Shown here in pieces: positions 50,973-59,948 of a stretch of 64,000 nucleotides of DNA. A model generated the notes under the pieces. That model ran no database searches, was not told where the DNA came from, and worked only from the letters and a program-made list of their open reading frames with translations. The position numbers and the translations under genes are program-made. The stretch spans positions 62,001 to 126,000 of the forward strand of contig DATLSM010000014.1 of NCBI GenBank assembly GCA_035534175.1. Direction: 5' to 3'. Source of the stretch: DATLSM01 sp035534175. GTDB taxonomy: Bacteria; Actinomycetota; Thermoleophilia; Solirubrobacterales; 70-9. Numbering within the stretch: position 1 is the first letter of the stretch; every line of letters begins with the position of its first letter.

Positions 50973-53543
50973 ATGGCCAAGACCAGCGAAGTTGCCGCGC
51001 AGGCGGCAGTTCCTTCAGGCGCCGATATCGAGCGTGCGGCGGCATTCGCCCGCGAGCCCTTCCTGCTCGACGGCGAGGGCCCCGAGGCGCTGGCGCCGGG
51101 GACTGCGCGGCGCCGGGCGCTCGACGCGGCGCTGGGAGAGTTGGCTGAGGGCGCGGAGGTGCCCTCGATCGAGTGGCGCCGCGCCTTCTCCCTGCTGCTC
51201 GGGCTGGAGCGGCTGCTCTCCGAGGAGCCGCCGAAGCTGCGCGACGGGGCCGAACTGTCCCCCCACCAGGTCGACGCCCTCTCGGGGACCCTGGCCGAGC
51301 TGATGACCGAGCAGCAGGAGGCCGCGGCCGACGACGTGCGGCGCAACGGGGATGCCATTGCCGCGGCGCTGGCCGACGGTGCTGCCGGGGAGGGCCCGAA
51401 CGGAGACGCCGCCCTGGAGGAAGAGGAGGACGAGGATCTGGCCCCGGACGAGGAGCCCCGGGACTGGGAGGAGCCCGCGGCCGAGGACGAGGAGAGAATC
51501 GAAGAGGCGCCGGAGGACCCCGGTGCTGATCGTCGTTTCTGGTTCGAGCACGCGACCGGCGCCGGCAAGACGGTCGCCGCGGTCGGTTTCATCGATGCCT
51601 CCCGCACCGGCGGCGTGCTGATTCTTACCCACCGCCGCAACCTGGTCGACCAGTTCATTGGCGAGATTTCCAGCCGCGGCTACAAGGAGCGGCTGCGACC
51701 GCCGTTGATGGACGGCCGCGACGACCCCGACGGGCCGGTCACGGTCGAGACCTACCAGTGGTTCGTCCGCAACCACAAGCGCGTCTCCGACGCCTACTCG
51801 ATCGTAATCTGCGACGAGGCGCATACCGCGCTGGGGGAGAAAACCAGCGCCTGCATCCGCGCCTGGACCGGCCCGGTCTACATCGGCATGACGGCCACCG
51901 GGGCGCTGATCGCGCGCCATGTCACCGACCTCTTCCCGACCCAGACCTCGCGTTTCGACCTGGCCCAGGCGGCACGGCGTGGGGTGATCTCGCCCCTGCG
52001 TTGCCTGCGGATCCCGCCCGGACCGGGGGTCCGGACGATCGCCAAGGTGCCGCTGCGCAAAGGCGAGGTGGACCAGGACTTCGACCAGGACGAGCTTGCC
52101 GCGCTGCTCGACCAGGAGCCCTTCAACGTGGCGATAGCCGACCTCTACAAATCGCGTTTCCGCAAGGTGCCCGGCGTTCTCTACACGGCCGGTGTGCAGC
52201 ATGCGAAGAATGTGGCCAAGGCCTTCCGCGACGCGGGGATCGTGGCCCGGGCGGTCTCCGGGGAAACGCCGAAGCGCGAGCTGGCGGAGATCCTCGCCGC
52301 CTTCGAGCGCGGCGAGGTCGACGTGCTCTGCAACGCGATGCTCCTGGCTGAGGGGTGGAATTCGCCGCGAGCGACGATCTGCATGCACCTGGCGCCGACC
52401 GCCTCGCGGCGTGTCTATCAGCAGCGGGTTGGGCGGGTGACGCGGCGGGCGCCGGGCAAGGAGGCCGGGCTGGTGATCGATTTCGTCCACCCCGCCACCA
52501 CCCATGACGAGACGATCGTCACCCTGCACAGCCTGCTCGACCGCGATGTCTACCGCGGTGGAGCGATCGTGGTCGGGCCGGTGCGGCGCGGGCGCGGGCG
52601 CCAGCTGCGGGTCGAGCGCCGGATCGTCCCCGTCTCCGACCGGGAGGAGCGGCGGATGGAGGTGCTTGAGCGCGAGATCTGGCGGATCGCGGTCGAGAAC
52701 CTCGACTACCCCGAGCAGCACGCCTGGGCCGCGCTCGCCGGGGCTCGGGTCAACCCGCAGGGCTGGCGGCGGGCGCGGGCGATGCTTCAAAACGACCAGA
52801 CCAAGGAACTGCGGCGACGCTTCCTGCTGACCTGTGTGCAGCGCAACCGCAACGCGCAGCTGCGGCTGAAAGCTCTGGGGGAGATCGCCGATCTGGGCGA
52901 CCCGGAGGCCTTCGACGATGCGATCGATATCGTCGGCACCTGGAGCCGCGACGACAAGCGGGCGGGAACCAAGACGTTGCTGCAGGCGCTGGTCGACAAG
53001 CGGATCGGGCGGCGCGACCAGGCTCAGGCCTGGGTCTGGCGCCTGGCTTCCTACACCAGGGACCTGAACGAAGAGTACGCGGTGCAGCGCTGGCCGGAGA
53101 CCAAGCGGCTGCTCGGGCTGCTGGTCAACTCCTCCGGCCGCGCGCATGGCCGCAACGCGCGGAGGTTGGTGCACGCGGCGCGCAAACAGGACCGGCGGCT
53201 GGCGGTCGCGCTGTTGGCCGCCGCCGTTTCCCACACGCCCGAGGGCGAGGAGGTGCTGCGTGGGGCGCGGATGCGGATGGCGCGGAAACCGTCGGCGATC
53301 GCGCGGGAGCTGCTGCGGAACTTCCCCAAGGGCGGTAAGCGGCGACGCAAGCGCACCAGCAAACGGCAGCGAGGCGGCGGCGAGAACGGCGAGGTGGCGG
53401 CGGGCGGCGTGGAGGGAAGCGAGGCGCTTGAGGACTCAGGTGGCGAGGAGATGGACCTCGCCGGCGACCAGGGCGAGACGTCTGCCTCCGGCAGCGGCTA
53501 CGACCAGGCGGCCCAGGTCGTCGACGCCCTCGGCGACGCCTGA
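50973..53543 (+). CDS. Superfamily 2 DEAH-box helicase with an acidic insertion in RecA domain 1
   Basis: 856 residues. Helicase motifs: SPHQ near 96-99, Walker A ATGAGKT (194-200), Walker B DEAH (281-284), MTATG (motif III), LLAEGWNSPRA (motif V), QRVGRVTR (motif VI). The class is like type III restriction/UvrB-type SF2 enzymes. Between the HQ motif and Walker A, normally about 25-30 residues apart, there are about 95, including a Glu/Asp-dense stretch at 149-183. The C-terminal half (about 530-815) is helical, then a Lys/Arg block (KRRRKRTSK) and an acidic tail. ATG 50973 (TTG one codon earlier). The last 108 nt overlap birA on the other strand. No methylase or nuclease gene lies nearby. 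Confidence 0.85.
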   Translation: MAKTSEVAAQAAVPSGADIERAAAFAREPFLLDGEGPEALAPGTARRRALDAALGELAEGAEVPSIEWRRAFSLLLGLERLLSEEPPKLRDGAELSPHQVDALSGTLAELMTEQQEAAADDVRRNGDAIAAALADGAAGEGPNGDAALEEEEDEDLAPDEEPRDWEEPAAEDEERIEEAPEDPGADRRFWFEHATGAGKTVAAVGFIDASRTGGVLILTHRRNLVDQFIGEISSRGYKERLRPPLMDGRDDPDGPVTVETYQWFVRNHKRVSDAYSIVICDEAHTALGEKTSACIRAWTGPVYIGMTATGALIARHVTDLFPTQTSRFDLAQAARRGVISPLRCLRIPPGPGVRTIAKVPLRKGEVDQDFDQDELAALLDQEPFNVAIADLYKSRFRKVPGVLYTAGVQHAKNVAKAFRDAGIVARAVSGETPKRELAEILAAFERGEVDVLCNAMLLAEGWNSPRATICMHLAPTASRRVYQQRVGRVTRRAPGKEAGLVIDFVHPATTHDETIVTLHSLLDRDVYRGGAIVVGPVRRGRGRQLRVERRIVPVSDREERRMEVLEREIWRIAVENLDYPEQHAWAALAGARVNPQGWRRARAMLQNDQTKELRRRFLLTCVQRNRNAQLRLKALGEIADLGDPEAFDDAIDIVGTWSRDDKRAGTKTLLQALVDKRIGRRDQAQAWVWRLASYTRDLNEEYAVQRWPETKRLLGLLVNSSGRAHGRNARRLVHAARKQDRRLAVALLAAAVSHTPEGEEVLRGARMRMARKPSAIARELLRNFPKGGKRRRKRTSKRQRGGGENGEVAAGGVEGSEALEDSGGEEMDLAGDQGETSASGSGYDQAAQVVDALGDA

Positions 53544-54224
53544 GCCCCCGCCCCAGGCGACCTCGCGGCCATGCAGGGCGTCGCGCTCGCGCCAGGCGCT
53601 GAGGATGGCGGCGGCATCGGCATCGACCCAGTGCGCCAGCCGCTCGCTCAATCCGCCTGCCGCCCTCGCCCCCGCGGACGGATCGATCTGTCCTTTGGAT
53701 CGCGACAGATCGCTTCGCCCGCGGCGCGGGGAGTGAGAGGTGAAGAGGGAGACGGCGGTTTGGCGAAGCTCGGGGGAGAACTCGTGCGGCTCGATCGAGA
53801 GGTTTAGGCCCACGCCGATCACCGCCCATCCCTCCTGGACACGGGCCTCGATCAGGATGCCGGCCAGCTTGCGCCCGTCGAGCTGGACGTCGTTGGGCCA
53901 CTTGACGCCGCAGCTGAGGCCCGGCGCCAGGCCCTCGGCTGCCTCGCAGACAGCGAGCGCCGCGGCGAGGGGCAGCAGCGGGCGCTCGCCGAGGGGACGG
54001 AGAATCGCCGAGTAAAGGAGTGACCCGCGGCAGGGCGCGGTCCAGGTGCGGCCCTGGCGACCGCGCCCCGCGGTCTGCTCGTCGGCGGTGACCACGGTGC
54101 CGTGCGGAGCGCCTGCCGCGGCAAGCTCGCGGGCGCGCGTGTTGGTCGAGTCGGTGCGGGCGAAGTGCCTGTGTGGCGTGCCGAACTCCATCTCATCCCC
54201 GAGCGGTCCCATTTCGCCACCCAT
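53436..54224 (-). CDS. birA: Biotin--[acetyl-CoA-carboxylase] ligase
   Basis: 262 residues, single-function BirA without the N-terminal DNA-binding domain. Motifs: FARTDSTNTRARELA, the biotinyl-AMP loop TAGRGRQGRTW, KWPNDVQLDGRKLAGILIEA and GVGLNLS. The C-terminal domain (DDLGRLVVAAAGGRRLALVAGEVHL) lies inside the region shared with the convergent helicase gene, so it is the genuine reading there. A Ser/Arg-rich insert at about 165-190 is unusual. Starts at 54224, 54212 or 54191 are possible. Confidence 0.92.
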   Translation of the reverse strand: MGGEMGPLGDEMEFGTPHRHFARTDSTNTRARELAAAGAPHGTVVTADEQTAGRGRQGRTWTAPCRGSLLYSAILRPLGERPLLPLAAALAVCEAAEGLAPGLSCGVKWPNDVQLDGRKLAGILIEARVQEGWAVIGVGLNLSIEPHEFSPELRQTAVSLFTSHSPRRGRSDLSRSKGQIDPSAGARAAGGLSERLAHWVDADAAAILSAWRERDALHGREVAWGGGSGVAEGVDDLGRLVVAAAGGRRLALVAGEVHLLAT

Positions 54225-54263
54225 ACCGGGGCCAGATCGGACCGTGGCTGGGGCGGGGCGGGT

Positions 54264-55781
54264 TCAACCTTTGGGGTTCTGGCCTGCGTCGGTGAGCAGG
54301 GCGGCGAGCAGGCCGTCGACATCGTGGCGCTGGGCCTCGACCGCGACCTCCAGCCCGGCGGCACGGGCGGCCTCGCTGGTGACCGGGCCGATGGAGACGA
54401 CGCGGGCGGCGGCGGGGAAGCGGGCGCCGAGGGCGGCGAGGAGGTTGCCGACGGTCGAGGAGGAGGTGAAGGTCACGTAGTCCGCGGCCCCGGCCATCTC
54501 GACCAGCTCGGGGGAAGGGTCCTCCTGCACCGTTTCATACAAAGCGACGACGTCGACCTCCGCTCCCCGCTCTCGCAGGGCCTCGGGGATCACGTCGCGG
54601 GCCTCGGCGGCGCGGGCCACGAGTACCCGCCGCCCCTCGAGCTCCACTGCGGCCAGGGACTCGACCAGGGACTCGGCGACGAAACGCCTGGGGATGACGT
54701 CGGCTGCGATCCCCTGCTCGGCCAGGGCCCGCGCGGTGGCGGGCCCGGTTGCGGCGACCGTGGCGCCGGCCAGCGCCCGCGCGTCGAGGCCCGCGGCGTC
54801 GAGCGCCTGGAACAGCAGTCGCACCGCGTTGGGGCTGGTCAGGCAGATCAGGGAGTACTCGCGGATCGAGCCCACGGCGCTTCGCACCGCCTCGGCTTCG
54901 ATCCGCGGCTCGATCCGGATCGCCGGCAGCTCGAGGACCTCGGCGCCGAGGTCGCGCAGGGCCCCGGCCAGGCCAGCGGCCTGAGCTCGGGCGCGGGTGA
55001 CGAGGACGCGACGGCCATGCAGCGGGCGGCGCTCCAGCCAGGCCAGCGCCGCGCGGCGCTTGACCGCCAGGCCGACGACGATCAGCGCCGGGGCGCCGAT
55101 ACCCTCGCGCTCGACCGTGGCCGCGATCGTGGCCAGCGTGGCGGCGACGGTGCGCTGCCCGGCCATCGTGCCGCGCTCTATCGCCGCGGCGGGCTCGCCC
55201 GGATCGCGGCCGGCTTCGATCAGCGCTCGGGCGTTCTCCTGCAGCCGCCCCACCCCCATGTAGAAGACGAGGGTCCCGGGAAAGGCGGCCAGCGCCTGCC
55301 AGTCGAGCGCCGTCCCTGCCTTGCTCGGGTCCTCGTGGCCGGTGAGGAAGGCAACCGCGGAGGCGTCGTCGCGGTGGGTCACCGGGATCCCGGCATAGGC
55401 GGGGGCGGCAACCCCGGCCGTGACCCCGGGGACGACCTCGAACTCGACTCCGGCACCGCGCAGAGCTTCTCCCTCCTCGCCGCCCCGCCCGAAGACAAAG
55501 GGGTCTCCGCCCTTGAGCCGCACCACGCTCTTGCCCGCCAGCGCCGCCTCGACCAACCGCTCGCCGATCTCATCCTGGGATGGCGAAGGGGAGCCGGGAC
55601 GCTTGCCGACGTAGACCAGCTCGGCGTCGGGACGAGCGCCGTTCAGAGCGCCGGGGGGGATCAGCCGGTCATGGAAGATCGCGTCGGCGGAGCCGATCAG
55701 CTCCAGCGACCGCGCGGTCATCAGCCCGGGGTCTCCGGGCCCGGCGCCGACCAGGTAGACGACCCCGGGTCGGGGGCTCAT
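54264..55781 (-). CDS. Uroporphyrinogen-III C-methyltransferase / uroporphyrinogen-III synthase fusion
   Basis: 505-residue fusion. The N-terminal half (1-245) is CobA/SUMT: VYLVGAGPGDPGLMTARSLE, RLKGGDPFVFGRGGEE, VPGVTAGVAAPAYAGIPVTHRD, ATLVFYMG-type segment. The C-terminal half (about 255-500) is HemD: RRVLVTRARAQAAGLAGAL, LTSPNAVRLLFQAL, VAATGPATARAL, VTFTSSSTV, IGPVTSEAAR. So one protein makes uroporphyrinogen III and can methylate it to precorrin-2 for siroheme or cobalamin. ATG 55781 overlaps the hemC stop (ATGA). Confidence 0.93.
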   Translation of the reverse strand: MSPRPGVVYLVGAGPGDPGLMTARSLELIGSADAIFHDRLIPPGALNGARPDAELVYVGKRPGSPSPSQDEIGERLVEAALAGKSVVRLKGGDPFVFGRGGEEGEALRGAGVEFEVVPGVTAGVAAPAYAGIPVTHRDDASAVAFLTGHEDPSKAGTALDWQALAAFPGTLVFYMGVGRLQENARALIEAGRDPGEPAAAIERGTMAGQRTVAATLATIAATVEREGIGAPALIVVGLAVKRRAALAWLERRPLHGRRVLVTRARAQAAGLAGALRDLGAEVLELPAIRIEPRIEAEAVRSAVGSIREYSLICLTSPNAVRLLFQALDAAGLDARALAGATVAATGPATARALAEQGIAADVIPRRFVAESLVESLAAVELEGRRVLVARAAEARDVIPEALRERGAEVDVVALYETVQEDPSPELVEMAGAADYVTFTSSSTVGNLLAALGARFPAAARVVSIGPVTSEAARAAGLEVAVEAQRHDVDGLLAALLTDAGQNPKG

Positions 55782-56647
55782 GTCTCCTCGGCCCTCGCCA
55801 GGATCTCGCGCGCACCCGCGGCCCCGAGGCGCTCGGCGAGCAGCCCGCCGGCCTCGGCGGGGCTGGATGCCTCGCCCTCGAGGTGGTCGCGGATCCACTC
55901 GCTGCCGTCGGGGAGGCCGACGAAGGCCTGGATGTAGATCGCCTCCCCCTCGAGGTGGGCATGAACCCCGATCGGCGTCGCGCAGGTCGCCTCCAGCACG
56001 GCGACGGCGGCGCGCTCGGCGAGGAGCTCTCGCATCGAGGAATCATCGCCGAGGCGGCTCGCGGCGCGCCAGCCCTCCTCGTTGTCAGGGCTCGCCTGCA
56101 GGGCGAGGGCGCCCTGTCCCGCCGCCGGGGTCATCGTCTCCGGCGGGATCGCGAAGGCGGCCTCGGAGTCGCGCCCCAGTCGCCCCAGCCCGGCGGCGGC
56201 GAGGACTATCGCGTCCAGCGCCCCGCTGGCCAGCTTGCCCAGGCGCGTGTCGACATTGCCGTGCAGGTCCTCCACTCGCAGGTCGGGTCGGGCGGCGAGC
56301 AGCTGAGCGCGGCGTCGCAGGCTGGCGGTCCCGACCCGCGCCCCCTCGGGCACGTCCTCGAGGCAGGAGCCGGGGCCGACCCAGACGTCGCGGGCGTCCT
56401 CTCGCCTGGGGACGGCGGCTATCGCCAGCCCCGCGGCCATCTCGGCGGGCAGGTCCTTGGCCGAGTGGACGCCGATATCGGCCAGTTCGTCGATCAGCGC
56501 CCGCTCGACCCCGCGCACGAAGCGCGACTTGTCCCCCGGTTCCCCCCCGGAGGAGACCTCGACCAGCGTGGCCTCGCCCAACCACCCGGCGACCTGGCTT
56601 GCCTGTGCTCTGGCCAGCAGACTGCTGCGGGTGGCGATTCGAATCAT
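55778..56647 (-). CDS. hemC: Hydroxymethylbilane synthase (porphobilinogen deaminase)
   Basis: 289 residues. It polymerises four porphobilinogens to hydroxymethylbilane. Motifs: N-terminal IRIATRSSLLARAQA, GVHSAKDLP (catalytic Asp), GTASLRRRAQL, LHGNVDTRLGKL, and cofactor-binding Cys222 in EATCATPIGVHAH. ATG start. Coupled to the cobA-hemD fusion by a 4-nt overlap and 103 nt after hemA. Confidence 0.95.
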   Translation of the reverse strand: MIRIATRSSLLARAQASQVAGWLGEATLVEVSSGGEPGDKSRFVRGVERALIDELADIGVHSAKDLPAEMAAGLAIAAVPRREDARDVWVGPGSCLEDVPEGARVGTASLRRRAQLLAARPDLRVEDLHGNVDTRLGKLASGALDAIVLAAAGLGRLGRDSEAAFAIPPETMTPAAGQGALALQASPDNEEGWRAASRLGDDSSMRELLAERAAVAVLEATCATPIGVHAHLEGEAIYIQAFVGLPDGSEWIRDHLEGEASSPAEAGGLLAERLGAAGAREILARAEET

Positions 56648-56750
56648 TGAGAAAGGGCGTGTGTGGCCGGGGACCGATCCCGGTGGGAGCGGAACGTCCG
56701 CGGCTCTTCGCGGTTAGCCATTGTCGCTGGCCACCAGCGCGGCTGGAGAG

Positions 56751-58094
56751 TTATGTGGAGCCGCTGGGGGGATGGGCCCGGCGAAGCTCGGTCACCTCGC
56801 CCGGCGCCTCAACTTCCGGCTTGGTCTCCGCGCCGAGGCCGAACAGCTCGCGCAGGGCGCTGACGTAGAGGTAGGCGTCGTCGCTGCCCGCCGCGCGCTT
56901 CATCCGCAGGGTGGGCTCGTGCAAAAGGCGGGAGGCGATCGCCTTGGCCATCGTCGCCAGGCGCTCGCGGTCGGCCTCGCCCAGACTCTCCCAGCGCGAC
57001 TCGTTCTCGGAGAGCACGCGGCGAACGATCTCCTCGCCGCGCTCGCGCAGGGCGACGATTGTCGGCACCACCTCCAGCGCGGCGAGCCAGCGTTCGAAGC
57101 GGTCCACCTCCGCCTCGATGATCCGCGCGGCGCGCTTCGCCTCGCCCTCGCGGCCGCTGGCGTTACGCTCGACGATCTTCTGCACGTCATCGATGTCGTG
57201 GAGGCTGACCCCGGCGACCTCGCGGCAGGCCGGCTCGATATCGCGCGGCACGGCGATATCGACCAACAGCAGCGGACGGCCCCCGCGGGTCGCCATCACC
57301 TGGGCGATGTCGTCGCGCTCGACGATGTGGTGGGGAGAGTTGGTCGCCGAGACGACGATGTCGGCCGCCTCGAGCTGTTCGGGCAGCTCATCGAAGCGCA
57401 CGGCGCCACCGCCGAAGCGCTGGGCCAGCCCGATTGCCCGGTCGTAGCGGCGGTTGGCGACGAAGACGGTGGTGACGCCACGGGCGACAAGCGCTCGAGC
57501 GACCAGCTCGGCGGTCTCGCCTGCGCCGATCACCAGGACCCGCTTGTCGGCGAGGTCGTTGAGCGTTTGCTGGGCCAGCCCGACAGCCACCGAGGAGATC
57601 GAGACGCCCCTCTCGCTGATCCCGGTCTCCTCCCGCACCCGTCCGCCGGCGGCCAAGGCCCCGCGAAAGAGGCGGTTGAGGATCGGTCCCGTGCCGCCCT
57701 CGACCAGAGCCAGCTCGTAGGCGCGTTTGACCTGCCCCTGCACCTCGGCCTCGCCGATGATCATCGAGTCGAGCCCCGAGGTGACGCGGAAGAGATGGCG
57801 CGCGGCATCGGTCGAGCGAAGCGAGTAGAGATGGCCGAGCAGCTCGGTGGGTCGGATCTCGGCCTGACGGGTGAGGACGCCGAGCGCGGTCGACTCCGCC
57901 TCGACCGGGTCCGAAACGACCAGGTACAGCTCGGTGCGGTTGCAGGTCGAGATCGTGGCCGCCTCGTGAATGCCGGCGGCGGCGGTCAGCTCGCGCAGCG
58001 CCCCCACGGCCCGCCCCTCGGTCAGCGAGAGCCGCTCGCGCAGGTCCAGAGGCGCGGTCTTGTGGGAAACGCCGAGCGTCAGCAGCTCAGACAT
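56751..58094 (-). CDS. hemA: Glutamyl-tRNA reductase
   Basis: 447 residues, first committed step of heme synthesis by the C5 route. Catalytic Cys51 in STCNRTELYLV, then GLDSMIIGEAEVQGQVKRAY, ISSVAVGLA, VIGAGETAELVARAL (NADPH site) and VDIAVPRDIEPA. The C-terminal dimerisation domain is intact. ATG 58094 begins MSELLTLGVSHKTAP, matching the family, and overlaps the ccmD-like gene by 8 nt. Heme synthesis is thus physically joined to cytochrome c maturation. Confidence 0.95.
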   Translation of the reverse strand: MSELLTLGVSHKTAPLDLRERLSLTEGRAVGALRELTAAAGIHEAATISTCNRTELYLVVSDPVEAESTALGVLTRQAEIRPTELLGHLYSLRSTDAARHLFRVTSGLDSMIIGEAEVQGQVKRAYELALVEGGTGPILNRLFRGALAAGGRVREETGISERGVSISSVAVGLAQQTLNDLADKRVLVIGAGETAELVARALVARGVTTVFVANRRYDRAIGLAQRFGGGAVRFDELPEQLEAADIVVSATNSPHHIVERDDIAQVMATRGGRPLLLVDIAVPRDIEPACREVAGVSLHDIDDVQKIVERNASGREGEAKRAARIIEAEVDRFERWLAALEVVPTIVALRERGEEIVRRVLSENESRWESLGEADRERLATMAKAIASRLLHEPTLRMKRAAGSDDAYLYVSALRELFGLGAETKPEVEAPGEVTELRRAHPPSGST

Positions 58095-58389
58095 CGGGCG
58101 CGCCTCGAGTCGTGGCGCCGGGCCCCCCGACCGCCTCCGGCGGAGCGAGATTGGGATCGGGGCCGGTCTGGGGCTGGGTGGGATCGACGCCCCGCACGCC
58201 CGCGGCCGGGCGTCCGGTTGGGACGGGGTTTTGCCTGGTCTCCGCAAACCCCGCCAGCTCGCGCAGTTCCCGCTCGATCCGCTGCAGTTTCGCCGCCATG
58301 ATCGCGACGTAGACGACGATCAGGACGAGGAACACGATGTAGGCGGCGGCGACGTAGCGGCCGGCTTCGCCAAGGGGCAGCGCGGGCAC
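58087..58389 (-). CDS. CcmD-like small membrane protein
   Basis: 100 residues with one transmembrane helix (about 11-31), followed by the charged KLQRIERELREL, then a Pro/Gly-rich tail. Position directly after ccmC (no gap) and general layout match CcmD, the small subunit linking CcmC and the CcmAB transporter. Sequence conservation in this family is low, so the assignment rests mostly on context. The stop overlaps hemA by 8 nt. Confidence 0.65.
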   Translation of the reverse strand: MPALPLGEAGRYVAAAYIVFLVLIVVYVAIMAAKLQRIERELRELAGFAETRQNPVPTGRPAAGVRGVDPTQPQTGPDPNLAPPEAVGGPGATTRGAPDV

Positions 58390-59118
58390 TCAGCCCACCT
58401 CCGGCGCGACCCGCGAGGGGCCGTTGGGAGCGGGGGCGTCGAGCGCTCGGCGCAGACGCTTCACCTGTCCCGAGGCGCTCTTGGCGGTCAGCTCGAACTT
58501 GACCAACGTAATCCAGAGCAGGACGATCGCCGCCAGGCAGACGAGAAAGGTGAGCAGCATCGAGTTGGGTAGCCCCCCGTTGGCGGTGGCGAGGACGCGC
58601 GGGTGGACGAGGCTCGGGGTCAGCCGGACCGCGAGGAAGTTGAGCGGCACGAAGGCGCCGGCGGTGACGGCGAAGACGGAGGCGTAGCGGGCTTGCCGCT
58701 CGGGGTCCTCGATCGCGTAGCGAAAGGGGTAGTAGGTCGCGTATAGGAGGAAGACGATGAGGAAGCTGACCAGGGTCGGCTCTTCCCAAACCCACCAGTG
58801 TCCCCAGGAGGCCTTGGCCCAGATCGAGCCGGTGATCAGCACCGCGACGCTGAAGATCACGGATATGTGGATCGAGACGTAGGAGTAGGCGTCCCAGCGG
58901 CGCTCGCCGGTGCGCAGGTGGGCGATCGCCAGGAGGCCGCCGACGATATAGCCGGTCAGCGCCGTCATCGCAAGCGGCACGTGCAGGTAGAAGATCTTCT
59001 GGATGAAGCCCTGGTTGGCGTCGAGCGGGGCGTAGAAGAAGACCAGGCAGAGCGCCGCGGTGAGGGTCACCACGGTGGCGGTGGAGAGGGTCTTTAAGCC
59101 GAAGCCGAACGAGGTCAC
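58390..59118 (-). CDS. ccmC: Heme-handling protein CcmC
   Basis: 242-residue membrane protein with six helices and the tryptophan-rich motif WGHWWVWEEP (usually WGTWWVWD...) that binds heme outside the membrane, flanked by His residues (FYLHVPLAM, SLVHPRV). In system I maturation CcmC presents heme to CcmE. No ccmE or ccmF gene is in this window. GTG or ATG start at 59118; the C-terminal tail is basic. Confidence 0.9.
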   Translation of the reverse strand: MTSFGFGLKTLSTATVVTLTAALCLVFFYAPLDANQGFIQKIFYLHVPLAMTALTGYIVGGLLAIAHLRTGERRWDAYSYVSIHISVIFSVAVLITGSIWAKASWGHWWVWEEPTLVSFLIVFLLYATYYPFRYAIEDPERQARYASVFAVTAGAFVPLNFLAVRLTPSLVHPRVLATANGGLPNSMLLTFLVCLAAIVLLWITLVKFELTAKSASGQVKRLRRALDAPAPNGPSRVAPEVG

Positions 59119-59212
59119 CGGCCGATTCCCGCCGTGGGGTGGAGACGAGGCTCCAGTGGGTCTTGTCCTTTGCCGTGCATGCGTCTCTCGCGGTGGGTGG
59201 GCGGCCGCCTGC

Positions 59213-59887
59213 TCAGTCCTCCAGGAGGAAGTCGAACACCGCGTATCCGACCAGGAGGAAGATCAGATCGTATAGCGCGAGGATCGCGAGCCAGGTGCCG
59301 AAGCGGTGGTAGCCGGGGCCGCCGACGGCCATCAGCGGCTCGGTGGCGCCTGTGGCGGCGATCATCAGCGGCACCACCAGGGGCAGGAGGACGAGCGGGA
59401 CCAGCAGATCGCGGGCGCGCGAGTTGACCGCCATGGAGGAGATCAGGGTGCCGGTCGCGGCGAGGCCCAGGTCGGCGAGGAGGGCGACCGCGGCGAGCGG
59501 CACCAGGGCCGCGGGGGAGCGAAGGAAGAAGAGGGCGAAGATCGGCACGGCGATCAGCTCCAGGACGATCAGGTAAACGAGCAGCGCCGCGGCCTTTGCG
59601 GCGAAGAGAGCGGTGCGGTCGATGGGGGCCAGGCGGATCGCGTCAAAGCCCCCCTCCTCGCGCTCGGCGACGAAGAGCCGGTTGATGCCGAGCACCGCGG
59701 CGAAGAGCAGCGTCGCCCAGAGGACGCCGGCGGCGAGGCTGCCGAAGAGAGCGGTGCGGTCGAGCCCGAAGCGGAAGATGACGAAGGTGGTGACGGAGAA
59801 GAGGGCCATCGCCGGAACCGATTGCAGGGTGCGCAGCTCCGAGCGCAGGTCCTTGGCCAGGATCGCCGCGAAGGCAGACATCAGCAA
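59213..59887 (-). CDS. ccmB: CcmB heme-exporter permease subunit
   Basis: 224 residues, six hydrophobic helices. Family features: ILAKDLRSELRTLQSVPAMALFSVTTFVIF, the LFVAEREEGGFDAIRLAPID cytoplasmic loop and RARDLLVPLVLLPLVVPLMIAA. Works with the CcmA ATPase and CcmC. ATG 59887 or 59881. Gaps: 61 nt after ccmA, 94 nt before ccmC. Confidence 0.92.
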   Translation of the reverse strand: MLMSAFAAILAKDLRSELRTLQSVPAMALFSVTTFVIFRFGLDRTALFGSLAAGVLWATLLFAAVLGINRLFVAEREEGGFDAIRLAPIDRTALFAAKAAALLVYLIVLELIAVPIFALFFLRSPAALVPLAAVALLADLGLAATGTLISSMAVNSRARDLLVPLVLLPLVVPLMIAATGATEPLMAVGGPGYHRFGTWLAILALYDLIFLLVGYAVFDFLLED

Positions 59888-59948
59888 CCGCGCCCCGCGC
59901 GTGGCGCGGGGGGCCGGGGTTGGAAGCCTGCTCGCTCGGCGCGCATTT

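Noticed and set aside
51015..53234. 739-codon open frame antisense to the helicase gene
   Set aside because: Shadow frame of GC-rich coding sequence: composition is unnatural and the plus-strand protein has all helicase motifs.
56721..58301. 526-codon frame antisense to hemA, and similar long frames antisense to hemC and cobA-hemD
   Set aside because: Shadow frames; the minus strand encodes clear enzymes throughout.
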